From NCBI GenBank assembly GCA_021299035.1, contig JAJTGD010000011.1:1-64000 (forward strand): a DNA stretch of 64,000 bases, written 5' to 3'. Positions 1-8,685 of the stretch are shown here, in pieces; position 1 is the stretch's first letter, and each line of letters starts with the position of its first letter. The notes beneath the pieces were generated by a model. That model searched no databases, was not told the DNA's origin, and saw nothing but the letters and a program-made list of their open reading frames with translations. The translations under genes were made by a program, and so were the position numbers. Source of the stretch: Oxalobacteraceae bacterium (GTDB lineage: Bacteria; Pseudomonadota; Gammaproteobacteria; Burkholderiales; Burkholderiaceae_D).

Positions 1-277
1 GGTCATACTGAAGGTCGACGGTGCTTGCATTCAGCTGCGGGAGAAGCTGGGACATCCGCTGGGTAATCAGTGCTGCATTGGCATCACAAACCACCGCCAA
101 TCGCGCGCCCAAGCGCGTTGCTTCATTAGCTGTATTGAGGATGAATAGCAAACGGCCGAGCTCAAATACAGCAAATAACACCACGATGAATCCTGCGCTT
201 GTCACAAGCGCGAATTCGACCAGTGCTGCGCCACGCTGGTATCGATGCCGGTATAGATGCTTGAGCTGTGGCCTCAT
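1..277 (-). CDS. TadE-like pseudopilin, partial (runs off left edge)
   Basis: Only the first 92 residues are inside the window. After a short basic N-terminus the protein has the TadE signature (QRGAALVEFALV), one hydrophobic segment at about residues 16-40, and then ELGRLLFILNTANEATRLGAR. This is the usual start of TadE/TadF proteins, minor pseudopilins that sit in the inner membrane and help assemble Flp pili. The ATG at 277 overlaps the stop of the upstream tadE gene by four bases (ATGA), so the two are translationally coupled. It is the second of two tandem TadE-like genes in the pilus operon. Whether it should be called TadE or TadF cannot be decided from the fragment. Confidence 0.8.
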   Translation of the reverse strand, partial: MRPQLKHLYRHRYQRGAALVEFALVTSAGFIVVLFAVFELGRLLFILNTANEATRLGARLAVVCDANAALITQRMSQLLPQLNASTVDLQYD

Positions 278-759
278 AGCCCCCTCATCACCGAGCTGAT
301 GGTATTGAACTGAAGCGATGGGCCAGCACCCGTAAACGGAAGACCAAGAAATCCAAACTGATAGCCCTCGATACGCACAACCACTAGCTGGATGTTGCCG
401 GTACCGCTGCCGGTAACAACATTCTGAACATCACTCACCTGCAGGTCTGGACACTGCGCCACCGATGCACGAGTACAAATCTTGATATGCGACGTACTGA
501 GACCAGGTGCTAGTGGTATCGCGCCGACTTCACAGGTTGTTTTACCAAATACGGCGAGGCAGCGCGCCTGGGTAGCGGCATTGGAAAAACTCGTCGTGTC
601 GGATGGGTCATAGGTGGCGATCAGACGAGATGCTGACCTGACCGACTTCGCAACAATATCGTAGTGATAGATCGCGCGGCCATATTCGACGATGCCGAAC
701 GCCAAGACTAGTAAAGGTATCAGTACCAAAGCAAATCGGATCGGGCTCATCTTACTCAT
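274..759 (-). CDS. tadE: TadE-like pseudopilin of the Tad/Flp pilus
   Basis: 161 residues from the ATG at 759, which overlaps the TGA of the preceding gene by four bases. A longer reading to 825 is open but would run far into the upstream gene. Residues about 5-25 are a hydrophobic segment ending in VEYGRAIYHYDIVAKSVRSA, which matches the membrane anchor and conserved start of TadE proteins. The remaining part is a periplasmic domain with four cysteines that may form disulfides. TadE proteins are processed like prepilins and are needed for Flp pilus assembly. The place in the operon, between the TadG-like gene and a second TadE-like gene, supports the call. Confidence 0.82.
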   Translation of the reverse strand: MSKMSPIRFALVLIPLLVLAFGIVEYGRAIYHYDIVAKSVRSASRLIATYDPSDTTSFSNAATQARCLAVFGKTTCEVGAIPLAPGLSTSHIKICTRASVAQCPDLQVSDVQNVVTGSGTGNIQLVVVRIEGYQFGFLGLPFTGAGPSLQFNTISSVMRGL

Positions 760-1908
760 CGTACTAATGCCGATACAAGCGGCCCATTCGATCCACCACC
801 ACCTGGTAATCCAACCGAAGCGCAAGGGCTACCGGCATCTGAAGTATTACCTAAATATTCCAAGTACATGCGCGGCACCGATGTGTTACCACCGCTATTA
901 CCATTTCCATTGCCGTTGCTTTTCCCGTTTCCGTTACCGTTACCGTTACCACCGGTAGTGCTTGAACCACCTGCCACCAACTGTGAATTTCCGCTTGCAT
1001 TGTTGACTATGGGATGCAGCAACAGCACACACGCCCACTGCTGTACTGGTGCTGTCTGGCTGCTTTGGTAAGCAGCACAGTCAACTACCGGTGCGATCAT
1101 GATGCGGCGATCACCCCCCTGCGCTGCGAGATTACTCGCACTGAGCACACTACCGCGCACGTCCGAATTACCGCCTTGATAGGGTGTATTGGTCGTACGC
1201 TTAGAAACAAAGTCTGAATAAGCGTTACCGGTCGATTTATTCCAGTTACCACCAAAACTATTATCGGTATACGCAAAACCGGTTCGATCCGGTTGTGCCT
1301 CAGTCGAGCGTACATTTCCTTGGTAAATACCGAAACGACTGTTGTAATCATTCGCCAATGAGACAATGTTACCTGGCTGCCCGACCGGCGATCCTGCGGG
1401 CGGCAACTGGCACTGCCCTGTGCCGGTCAGATTCGCTGCCAACTCAGCCGCACCACCTTGTGGCGGACTGAGATCTGCCCACATGAAGCTTCCAGTCAGT
1501 GCGCCACTGGCATTTACTGCGCCTTCCAGCCAACCACCCTTGGTACCGAGCGTCGACTGGCAAATTGCCACCGGCATTGCGCAGGTTGTTTGCGAACTCG
1601 ATGCTGCCATCGGATTGAGTGGCGACTGTGCGTGATTGAAACAATACGCGGTGACGCTGGGCTGTAGTAAGACCCGCAGCCTGACTGATTTGAAGCTGCT
1701 TTCCATCACTACCAGAGAGCGACTGTGCCGCTGATAAAGCACAGGCGTCAGCTGCATTCTGAAGTTCTGTTTTCGCGACATAAAGCTGACCAAGGTCGAG
1801 CGCTAACCCCGCCATACCTATCATTGCGGTAATTACGATAGCGAAGATCACTGCAACCGCACCTTGCTGACGTCTATGCGGTATGGTTTGGCGCATCGGT
1901 TGGAGCAC
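756..1908 (-). pseudogene. TadG-like pilus protein, broken by frameshift with internal loss
   Basis: The product starts at a GTG at 1908 with GGAG eight bases upstream. Its first part, in one frame, has the Tad N-terminus (QQGAVAVIFAIV, then a membrane segment, LDLGQLYVAKTELQNAADACAL) and reads as far as SDGSIEF near 1595. From there the family-like sequence continues in a different frame (QTTCAMPVAIC, GGWLEGAVNASG, DLSPPQGGAAELAA, GGDRRIMIAPVVDC) down to 756. In relatives I remember, about 55-60 residues separate these two parts, so the junction looks like a deletion of a length not divisible by three. The C-terminal part also has a low-complexity Gly-Asn stretch (GNGNGNG) near 890-955. As written, the gene cannot give a full protein. 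Assembly error is a real alternative. Confidence 0.75.
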
Positions 1909-1949
1909 GATTTTTTCTCCTCGGCGATATCGAGAATGAATATCTAGAT

Positions 1950-2231
1950 TCAGCGCGAAACACCAATCGTGAACGCTGAACTTGCCGGCGCCGGCTCTTT
2001 GAATGAGCTGCGATAACGCACAATGGCTTCACGGCCACTTGCACCATCAATACCATTCACTGGTGCGTCACCACCTGCAGTCGGATCGATGATCTGCTGC
2101 TGCTGTGAGAGTCTGACCGACTGTCCGAACTGTGCATCCCACTGCGGTGTCGTGGGCACACATGCAGTGAGTAACAACAAGACCGTTCCGGACAACAGTA
2201 ATCGCTTGTATTGAGTATTTAGCATAGTCAT
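1950..2231 (-). CDS. Small lipoprotein of the Tad pilus locus
   Basis: 93 residues from the ATG at 2231, which has GAGGAA a few bases upstream. A GTG at 2246 overlapping the cpaC stop is an alternative start. The N-terminus is a lipoprotein signal peptide with lipobox LLTAC, so the mature protein should begin at that cysteine and be anchored in a membrane. The mature part contains TTPQWDAQFGQSVRLSQQQQ and ends in AFTIGV. Betaproteobacterial tad operons often have a short lipoprotein of this kind right after cpaC. It probably serves as a pilotin or stabilising partner of the secretin, but that role is inferred from position only. Confidence 0.75.
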   Translation of the reverse strand: MTMLNTQYKRLLLSGTVLLLLTACVPTTPQWDAQFGQSVRLSQQQQIIDPTAGGDAPVNGIDGASGREAIVRYRSSFKEPAPASSAFTIGVSR

Positions 2232-2242
2232 GATTAGGTTCC

Positions 2243-3793
2243 TCACTTCAATTCGAATCCGGTATTGGCATCACGGGGCGACGTACGCGATTCACTTTCA
2301 CGCTGACTTTCACGCTGATTTTCCCGATTACCCTCAAGCTTGCCGTCGATGAATAGCTCCTTACGGCTAGGATCGCGCAAGCCATCGGTCGGTAATTTAT
2401 TCGGTAGGGGTAGAGGTTTTACGAGTCGCGGTGTAACAACAAAAACCAGCTCGGTTTTGTCATTCTGGAAGTCAGTACTGCGAAATAGTGCGCCGATCAC
2501 CGGTAACTCACCCAGTATCGGAAACGCTTTTATATTGGCTGTTGAGTTATTTTTGATCAGACCACCAATCGCAAAGCTTTGGCCATCCGCCAGCTGCACC
2601 GTAGTTGATGCGCGGCGTGTGGTAATCAAAGGCAAGATTGCACGTGCTTGGGTTGTACCGTTGCTGATACCGACACCGTCGCGCGACAACTCAGATACCT
2701 CGGGCGATACCCGTAAATTGATCCGACCACCTGACAGCACAGTTGGCGTGAACCGCAAGCCGACGCCGAACTCTTTTTCTTCCAGCGCGATCCGACCCAG
2801 TGCATCCTGGGAAACCGGAATTAAAATTCTGCCGCCGGCGAGAAAACTCCCCTCCTGCCCACTGATCGCCATGACGTTGGGCTCAGCAAGCACTTTCACC
2901 AGGGATTCTTTTTTCTCGGCATCCAGATAAACCCCCGAGCCTGAGGCGCGGGTGACGCTCAAATTTCCACCCAGATTGCCGACCAAAAAGCTCGACAGGA
3001 TGCTGGTCGTGACTGATCCACTCAATGGCGATCCCTGTACACCGACACCAAGCTTGTCGATCAGCGCTTTTGAGACCTCGGCAACCTTGACTTCAAGCAT
3101 GACTTGCTGTGCTGCAGCGACCTGCAATAGATTCACGACGCGCAATTGCTGAAGGGCGAGGTTGCCCGATTGTGCAGCAGCACTCACACCCGTATTGTTT
3201 GTGGTCATGCCATCTTGCAAGGCGCCCGGGCTAACACTGGACGGCCGGCGTACATACGCTAATGCCAAATCATTGACGCGTGCGGCGGCCATAGTGTCAC
3301 TGACGGTACCACTCAAGATCAGACTGTCAGCGGCTGCGCTGACCCGAATATCTTTTTCCTCCGGCATCAATTCGAGCAATGTGGCTTGGAGCGCTCCGGG
3401 GTCAAGGGTGACCACCACATCAATTGCACTGCAGCGTCCGCTTCGGCCCTGCACAATCATGTTGGTACTACCAATCTCAACACCGAGTAGATAGAGCGTC
3501 TCAGGTGAGACCAGCATTGCCTGTGCGACTGCCGGGTTCCCCAGCGTCCGATTAGTCACTGGTTCTGGTAGACGCAACAAGGTTGATTTACCGAGCGGCA
3601 GTGTCATCCGGCTAGGTGCTGCGGGTTCGCCATTACAGTTGAGTGGTGCCAAGCTATTTAACTGATTCGAAGCCAGCTTTTCGCTGTTGGGGCGGCGCGT
3701 GGCACCATCCACTTCCTGTGCGATTGTTACCGTCGATGCGCTGATGCAGGTGACCATCAGCAACTGGTACAAAGCTTGTGTATTTTTCTTCAT
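2243..3793 (-). CDS. cpaC: CpaC/RcpA-type secretin, outer-membrane pore of the Flp pilus
   Basis: 516 residues from the ATG at 3793, with GGAGAAAG just upstream. The open frame extends to 3856, but the extra part overlaps cpaB and has no signal sequence. A signal peptide ending near VTIAQ is followed by an N-terminal pilus-secretin domain (LPLGKSTLLRLPEPV, VSPETLYLLGVEIGSTNMIV), a BON-like segment (VSAAADSLILSGTV), and the C-terminal secretin core (VMLEVKVAEVSK, EGSFLAGGRILIPV, VGLRFTPTVLSGGRINLRV, FAIGGLIKNN, PILGELPVIGALFRS). The protein forms the oligomeric outer-membrane channel for the pilus. A Ser/Arg/Glu-rich tail follows the core. Spacing to cpaB upstream is 31 bases. Confidence 0.93.
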   Translation of the reverse strand: MKKNTQALYQLLMVTCISASTVTIAQEVDGATRRPNSEKLASNQLNSLAPLNCNGEPAAPSRMTLPLGKSTLLRLPEPVTNRTLGNPAVAQAMLVSPETLYLLGVEIGSTNMIVQGRSGRCSAIDVVVTLDPGALQATLLELMPEEKDIRVSAAADSLILSGTVSDTMAAARVNDLALAYVRRPSSVSPGALQDGMTTNNTGVSAAAQSGNLALQQLRVVNLLQVAAAQQVMLEVKVAEVSKALIDKLGVGVQGSPLSGSVTTSILSSFLVGNLGGNLSVTRASGSGVYLDAEKKESLVKVLAEPNVMAISGQEGSFLAGGRILIPVSQDALGRIALEEKEFGVGLRFTPTVLSGGRINLRVSPEVSELSRDGVGISNGTTQARAILPLITTRRASTTVQLADGQSFAIGGLIKNNSTANIKAFPILGELPVIGALFRSTDFQNDKTELVFVVTPRLVKPLPLPNKLPTDGLRDPSRKELFIDGKLEGNRENQRESQRESESRTSPRDANTGFELK

Positions 3794-3824
3794 ATTCTTT
3801 CTCCGGTAGCTTTGGTCGTACGGA

Positions 3825-4763
3825 TCAGTAGCATTCCTGCCCATTACGCAAACCATTGATCACACCGACGCAGGTCATCGGCGTCGCTGCTACTGTTGAT
3901 GTTGCATTCGACGGTGCTGCGCTAGAGGCGGTACTCGTGACGGGTGCAGCAACAGCTTTTTTCTTCCTCGTCGATGTGATTCGCGGATTACGACTGACTG
4001 GAGGGGTAATGCTTGGCGAGTTCTTACTCTGCTCAGCCAGCATGACCGGTGCAGCAACTTGTCGCAGCAAGCTAGTTTTAGTTACGCCCTCCGTATCAGC
4101 TACCATGGGATCAATCTGGTTGCGCAAGACCAGTGAGAGCGTGCCGACACTACGTGCAAGATCGATCTTCTCGGCCTGTTGCGGCGTCACTTCCAACGTG
4201 ACGGCATTCACGACGCGTGGTTTGGTATCGTCGCGACCAACCTCTTGTGCGACAGCTAGTACCAAAATACGCTCGAGCACTATTTTGGAAATTGAGTTAT
4301 CGCGCGCTGTGGTATCACTCGATTCGCGCTGGGTGTTTACGATGATGTCGACGTAATTTCCCGGTAGCGCAAAACCGGCGACGCCGATCACATCATTCAC
4401 CCTAACGGTAATTGCGCGCTTACCATCACCGATGACCGCAGATAAGCCGCCTTGCGTACCCACCGGCGCCAGCTTGGCTTGCAGCACGGGTTCACCACGT
4501 AACAGGTTCGTTCTTAATACTCGGCCATCCAAGCCATCAAGCTGCTGAAATGCCCCTGGCGGTACGCTGCGTGATGGCCAATCAACTAACTGCACTAATT
4601 CCGGTGTAAGGCGATGCCCAAGACTGATATCGGTCGATGCTACCGCCACCTTGGTCATGCCACTCCCGGATTTAGCATCTAGCCATTGAGAGGCAAGTAG
4701 TACTGCCATCAACCCGGCGACCAAAGCGACGCTTAGCATGATCCATGGTCTTGTTATTCGCAT
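3825..4763 (-). CDS. cpaB: CpaB/RcpC Flp pilus assembly protein
   Basis: 312 residues. A single N-terminal membrane segment (about residues 8-27) is followed by a SAF domain (VAVASTDISLGHRLTPELVQLVDWP, given here by its ends VAVAST and LVDWP) and by the RcpC-like segment with IGDGKRAITVRVNDVIGVAG and LPGNYVDIIVN. CpaB is a periplasmic inner-membrane protein that links the secretin to the assembly platform. The C-terminal 70 residues are Ser/Thr/Ala-rich with a basic RKKK patch and look disordered. An ATG with AGGAAC just upstream fixes the start. It lies between the prepilin peptidase gene and cpaC, the standard tad order. Confidence 0.92.
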   Translation of the reverse strand: MRITRPWIMLSVALVAGLMAVLLASQWLDAKSGSGMTKVAVASTDISLGHRLTPELVQLVDWPSRSVPPGAFQQLDGLDGRVLRTNLLRGEPVLQAKLAPVGTQGGLSAVIGDGKRAITVRVNDVIGVAGFALPGNYVDIIVNTQRESSDTTARDNSISKIVLERILVLAVAQEVGRDDTKPRVVNAVTLEVTPQQAEKIDLARSVGTLSLVLRNQIDPMVADTEGVTKTSLLRQVAAPVMLAEQSKNSPSITPPVSRNPRITSTRKKKAVAAPVTSTASSAAPSNATSTVAATPMTCVGVINGLRNGQECY

Positions 4764-4793
4764 AGTTCCTCCGGACAGGTAGTCGCTTCGTGA

Positions 4794-5345
4794 TCAGCGA
4801 TTCGGATACATCTCGATTGCGATGAGTACCAAGGTGCTTCCGATTGCGATTACCACGCCATAGGGCAGCGTTGCACGCGAATCCTTCAACATGCGCGGCG
4901 CAGGAATACGCTTGCGCGAATACATCATCCCTTCACCCATGGCACTCATCCAGTCGGCATAGGGTGAGCGTGCAAATAGCAGAGCAATCGCCCAAACACC
5001 TCCTACTAGTGCGCTAATCAGAGCGACATGTAAGGTCGCCAGCCAGCCCATATGCATGCCGAGCACGCCCAACAACTTGACATCGCCGGCGCCCATGCCG
5101 CCCATTAAATAAAACGGCAGTAGGATCACGAGTCCGGTGACACCGCCAAGTAAACAATCTCGCAGCGTGAGGTTGTCGGGTGTGAACATCGAGAACATCA
5201 AGGCAGCAGCCATACTCGCTGCCAGCAACTGATTCGGTATGCGCCAGTGTTTCCAGTCAGAGGCGGCGGCTAACCAAGCAGTGATCAGCACTGCTGCAGT
5301 ACTCGTGAAAGATAGAACTGGCGGAATCGTGGAAAATTCACTCAT
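4794..5345 (-). CDS. cpaA: Prepilin peptidase of the Tad system (CpaA/TadV)
   Basis: 183 residues from the ATG at 5345. A GTG at 5378 is also possible, and neither has a clear ribosome binding site. The protein has about six hydrophobic segments. It also has the two aspartate sites of the A24 peptidase family: D in ASDWKHWRIPN near the N-terminus and the GxGD motif in GGMGAGDVKLLG. It cleaves the leader of the Flp prepilin and probably of the TadE-type pseudopilins at the inner membrane. It sits directly after flp, as in other tad loci. Confidence 0.92.
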   Translation of the reverse strand: MSEFSTIPPVLSFTSTAAVLITAWLAAASDWKHWRIPNQLLAASMAAALMFSMFTPDNLTLRDCLLGGVTGLVILLPFYLMGGMGAGDVKLLGVLGMHMGWLATLHVALISALVGGVWAIALLFARSPYADWMSAMGEGMMYSRKRIPAPRMLKDSRATLPYGVVIAIGSTLVLIAIEMYPNR

Positions 5346-5384
5346 GATCGTCGGCCCGTAAAAAATAAGTGAAGACACTTGGCG

Positions 5385-5408
5385 GATGGCGGTTGATTGA
5401 CCGCCATC
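5385..5408 (-). promoter_or_regulatory. Inverted repeat between flp and cpaA
   Basis: GATGGCGGT and ACCGCCATC form a perfect nine-base stem with a six-base loop, just downstream of the flp stop in the direction of transcription. There is no run of T after it, so it is not a standard intrinsic terminator. Such a hairpin could protect the 3' end of an abundant flp message or reduce transcription into the lower-expressed assembly genes. The structure is seen directly; the role is inferred. Confidence 0.5.
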
Positions 5409-5429
5409 CCATCCTGAGAATCCTCTGGA

Positions 5430-5630
5430 TCAACCGCCCGTGCCCGTGGTACCGGCGTTCTTAACTGCGTCCTTCACGGTGGTAAATTTGGTGTTGAGTT
5501 CAGTCCCCAACAGTCCGACTGCGACAAGAATGGCTGCGGCAATCAGTGCGATCATCAAGCCGTACTCGACAGCAGTCGCACCCTGCTCATCAGCGAGGAA
5601 GGACTGCAGCTTTTGCATCAATGTGTTCAT
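5430..5630 (-). CDS. flp: Flp-type major pilin precursor
   Basis: 66 residues, a normal Flp length. The leader has the Flp cleavage motif: cleavage is expected after Gly17, giving a mature pilin starting ATAVEYGL with the conserved Glu5-Tyr6 pair, followed by one hydrophobic segment (MIALIAAAILVAVGLL). The C-terminal tail is short and Gly/Thr-rich (NAGTTGTGG). A strong AAGGAG lies eight bases before the ATG. It is the first gene of the minus-strand tad operon, so the promoter should lie in the 350-base gap upstream. Confidence 0.95.
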   Translation of the reverse strand: MNTLMQKLQSFLADEQGATAVEYGLMIALIAAAILVAVGLLGTELNTKFTTVKDAVKNAGTTGTGG

Positions 5631-5980
5631 TTAGCGACTCCTTGATTAATGAGATCAACTGCAAATGCTCGGGCACCGAGACAGCGCAAGGCCGCGCGGT
5701 AAAGCCGAAGCGCCGATCCGTACTGGGGGAAATCCACCGACGGATGCCTGACAAAGTGTTGTTTATTTGTCATTGACCGCAGTGTCGGCGGATATTGTCA
5801 AAAATTAAATAGTGCAAATGTGTCAGATAGTGTTGCTAATCCACACAATCCTAATGTTTGATACCTATTGCAAAATAGTATGCGCTCACTTTTCAGGCTC
5901 CCAATGCCCCGCTATTTGATTCTGGGCAAGCCGAACAGCACCCTGCCGGTTGGGCTAAGCAGCTGCCAGCGCCTGGTCAG
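5631..5980. promoter_or_regulatory. Divergent intergenic region between flp and thpR
   Basis: 350 bases with no recognised gene. The middle (about 5790-5885) is clearly AT-rich and is the likely place for promoters of the leftward flp operon and the rightward thpR gene, but I could not assign convincing -35/-10 boxes. A 26-codon reading frame (ATG at 5904, MPRYLILGKP...) ends in an ATGA overlap with the thpR start. It could be a leader peptide or chance. Confidence 0.4.
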
Positions 5981-6544
5981 ATGACTGCCAAGGGAAAAGA
6001 TCAAGCGCGGCTGTATTTCGCGCTCTGGCCGGATGAACCGACGCTTCGCGGGCTGGGAGTTGCGCAGGCGGACCTGGCCGGACGGAAGACGCAGAAAGAT
6101 CAGCTTCACCTGACGCTGGCCTTTCTGGGCAATCAGCCCATCGGCAAGCTACCCGCGTTGGCCGCTGTATTGGAGCAGTTACCGGAGAAGAGTTTTGTGA
6201 TCGAACTTGATCAGTACGGTTATTTCAAGCAGCAGCGAATCGCGTGGATTGGCTCCGCCGAGGTACCGCTGGCGCTGCTGGATTTGAGGGAGTATTTACT
6301 GAAGGGCTTGTCAATAGTCGCGCCGCACTACAAGCGTGAATCGCGCTTTATTCCCCATGTGACACTGGCACGCGATGCGGAACGACCGGTTCAGCCATTT
6401 GCAAGCAGCATTTGCTGGCCAGCGAAGCGGGTAGTGCTGGTGCAATCCTTGCCGACTAGCCAAGGCGTGATTTACTCGTTGATTGCAGAGCGATTACTCG
6501 ATGACGCAGTAGCACCAGTGGCGCCAGTAGCGCCGGCAAGTTGA
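5981..6544 (+). CDS. thpR: RNA 2',3'-cyclic phosphodiesterase (2H family)
   Basis: 187 residues. The two HxTx motifs that define the 2H phosphoesterase family are present: H43 in HLTLAFLG and H126 in HVTLAR. The N-terminal LYFALWPDE strand also fits ThpR. The enzyme opens 2',3'-cyclic phosphates at RNA ends and acts in the cytoplasm as a single-domain protein. The last ten or so residues (VAPVAPVAPAS) come from a short imperfect repeat and overlap the convergent tcdA gene by 73 bases. Confidence 0.88.
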   Translation: MTAKGKDQARLYFALWPDEPTLRGLGVAQADLAGRKTQKDQLHLTLAFLGNQPIGKLPALAAVLEQLPEKSFVIELDQYGYFKQQRIAWIGSAEVPLALLDLREYLLKGLSIVAPHYKRESRFIPHVTLARDAERPVQPFASSICWPAKRVVLVQSLPTSQGVIYSLIAERLLDDAVAPVAPVAPAS

Positions 6545-7401
6545 TTCAACACATGCGCAGCCGCGATGAAACCGAAGCTGGCAGTCACCACCACCGCTGA
6601 TCCATAGCCCGCGCAGTGCAGACCCGTCAGACCCGCGCTTTCATCCACAGCAGACACAGCGTCATCCTGATCGGGCAAGCATAGTTCCGGGAAGCGCAAT
6701 GGCTCGGTCGAGTACACCGCATCAATACCGAACTTGTGTTTGCGACCGCGCGGAAATCCATGCCGAATACGTAAATTCTTGCGCACACGCGCGAGCAAGG
6801 GTTCTTGCTCAGTGCGCGACAAATCGCAGACTTCGATACGGGTTGGGTCGATTTGTCCACCAGCGCTACCCACCGTCACGAGTGGAATGCACTGCTCACG
6901 GCAATGCACGATCAGCGCTGTCTTGGCGCGCGCATCATCGATAGCATCAATCACGAAATCAAAATGGCCAGGCACAATCAACTGCGCGACATTCTCGGCA
7001 CTAATAAATTCTTCAATACCATCCACCTGACACAGCGGATTAATCTGTGTGATACGCTCAGCGAGTGTCAGGACCTTGGCCTTGCCCAGAGTATCGGTCA
7101 GCGCATGGATTTGGCGATTAACGTTGGATTCAGCAAGATGATCCAGATCGATCATCGTAATGCGGCCAATCGCACTGCGTGCCAACGCCTCGACGGCCCA
7201 GCAACCAACGCCGCCGACACCGATCACACACACATGAGCAGTACGGAATCGCGCCAGCCCCGCCGCGCCGTACAAGCGAGCGACACCCGCAAAGCGACGA
7301 TCCGCATCCACCTCACTATCGCGATGATTGGGATTGTCGGGATGATTCGAATCTTCCGGATGGTCCGGAGGCTTAGGCAGGGGAGAGGCGGCAGACATCA
7401 C
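6472..7401 (-). CDS. tcdA: tRNA threonylcarbamoyladenosine dehydratase (TcdA/CsdL)
   Basis: 309 residues of the E1-like ThiF/UBA family. The nucleotide-binding motif GVGGVGCW is at residues 61-68, followed by the IDLDHLAESNVNRQIHA segment and DAIDDARAKTALI. TcdA uses ATP to cyclise the t6A base of tRNA to ct6A. A Pro/His/Asp-rich leader of about 33 residues comes before the conserved RFAGVARLYG start, so a later start is conceivable but no better start codon is evident. The C-terminus (AGATGATGATASS) is low-complexity and overlaps thpR on the other strand. Another t6A-pathway gene, tsaC, lies at 12.7-13.7 kb. Confidence 0.92.
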   Translation of the reverse strand: MMSAASPLPKPPDHPEDSNHPDNPNHRDSEVDADRRFAGVARLYGAAGLARFRTAHVCVIGVGGVGCWAVEALARSAIGRITMIDLDHLAESNVNRQIHALTDTLGKAKVLTLAERITQINPLCQVDGIEEFISAENVAQLIVPGHFDFVIDAIDDARAKTALIVHCREQCIPLVTVGSAGGQIDPTRIEVCDLSRTEQEPLLARVRKNLRIRHGFPRGRKHKFGIDAVYSTEPLRFPELCLPDQDDAVSAVDESAGLTGLHCAGYGSAVVVTASFGFIAAAHVLNQLAGATGATGATASSSNRSAINE

Positions 7402-7477
7402 TGCATTCTAACGGACAGGATTCAGGTTCGACGTACACTGTCAGCTGCGTACCCTGACTGATCTGCTGTTGACCCTC

Positions 7478-8653
7478 GTGCCCCGCCCCTCCCCGCTGCT
7501 TGCCTTGATTGGCGTCGCTGTCTGTGCCCATGTCGCGCTGGCGGCAGCGCGCGTCACCACATCGCTCTACGCACTGTCGCTGCACGCCTCCGAGTTCACG
7601 GTCGGCACCTTGATCGCCCTGTTCGCCGTGTTTCCCATGCTGTTGGCAGTAGGTATGGGGCGAATCATCGACCGTATCGGTGTCTACCAGCCGCTGCGCT
7701 TCGGCGCTCTGATTGGCTCTGCGGGTGTATTAGTGGCTGCGGCTGTGGAATCGGTCGCCGGGCTTTATGTCGCCGCCGTGTTAATCGGCACCGGGTTCAT
7801 GGCGATTTTCATTGCGACTCAGTATGCAGTGGGTACGCTCCTCGAGGGCGAGGAAAAGACGGCTGGCTTCTCGCAACTGGCGGTCGGTTTTTCGGTATCG
7901 GCATTCATCGGCCCGATGATGGCAGGCTTTACCATCGACCATGCAGGCCATGCTGTCGCATTTTTAGTGTGCAGCGTCTTCACACTGCTCGCTTTTGCTA
8001 TCGCCTCCGGTCCTACTCTGCGCAATCTACCCGCACACCAGAGCACGCACCCGCGTACTCGCAGCAGCGCGCTACAGTTGCTTGGCTATCGCGAGCTACG
8101 TGGTCTGTATTTCGTCAGCATCACACTCGCCGCAGCCTGGGATTTATTCACCTTCATAGTCCCGGTGCGCGGCACGCAGCTCGGTTTCTCTGCATCGACC
8201 ATCGGCTTGATTCTGGCCTGCTTCTCAGTCGCCACCTTCACCGTACGCATTGCCATGCCCTACCTCTTGCGTCGCGCACATGAGTGGCAGATTTTGAGTA
8301 TGACGCTCGCTGCCGCCGCGCTGTGCTACTTGCTGCTACCCTTCGCACAGCAACCACTGACGATGGCGGCAGCTGCCTTCGCGCTCGGGCTAGCGCTCGG
8401 CAGCGGTCAGCCGAATGTACTGGCATTACTCCATAGCGGTGCGCCATCGGGCCGCGGTGCTGAGGCGATTGCCATTCGTGCGAGCTTGGGTAACTTGTCG
8501 TCGGTCTCGCTGCCGCTAGCCTACGGGGCCATGGGCGCCGTGCTGGGTCCATTTGCCGTATTCTGGGGCTTGGGGGTGGTAATCACCTTCGCCATACCCG
8601 TTGCCGCTCGTCGTGCGCGACGTGTGTCTGCCAACCGCTCAATTGCGCCATGA
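7478..8653 (+). CDS. MFS transporter
   Basis: 391 residues from a GTG at 7478; a TTG at 7469 in frame is an alternative, and neither has a clear ribosome binding site. The sequence is hydrophobic throughout with about twelve membrane segments, and the loop after segment 2 (GMGRIIDRIGVYQPLR) is a form of the MFS loop 2-3 motif. The substrate is not predictable. It lies head-to-head with tcdA (76 bases apart) and upstream of pdxH, with no obvious functional link to either. Confidence 0.85.
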   Translation: MPRPSPLLALIGVAVCAHVALAAARVTTSLYALSLHASEFTVGTLIALFAVFPMLLAVGMGRIIDRIGVYQPLRFGALIGSAGVLVAAAVESVAGLYVAAVLIGTGFMAIFIATQYAVGTLLEGEEKTAGFSQLAVGFSVSAFIGPMMAGFTIDHAGHAVAFLVCSVFTLLAFAIASGPTLRNLPAHQSTHPRTRSSALQLLGYRELRGLYFVSITLAAAWDLFTFIVPVRGTQLGFSASTIGLILACFSVATFTVRIAMPYLLRRAHEWQILSMTLAAAALCYLLLPFAQQPLTMAAAAFALGLALGSGQPNVLALLHSGAPSGRGAEAIAIRASLGNLSSVSLPLAYGAMGAVLGPFAVFWGLGVVITFAIPVAARRARRVSANRSIAP

Positions 8654-8685
8654 AATTTTCCATCGTTAATCAATAACAAGCCACC

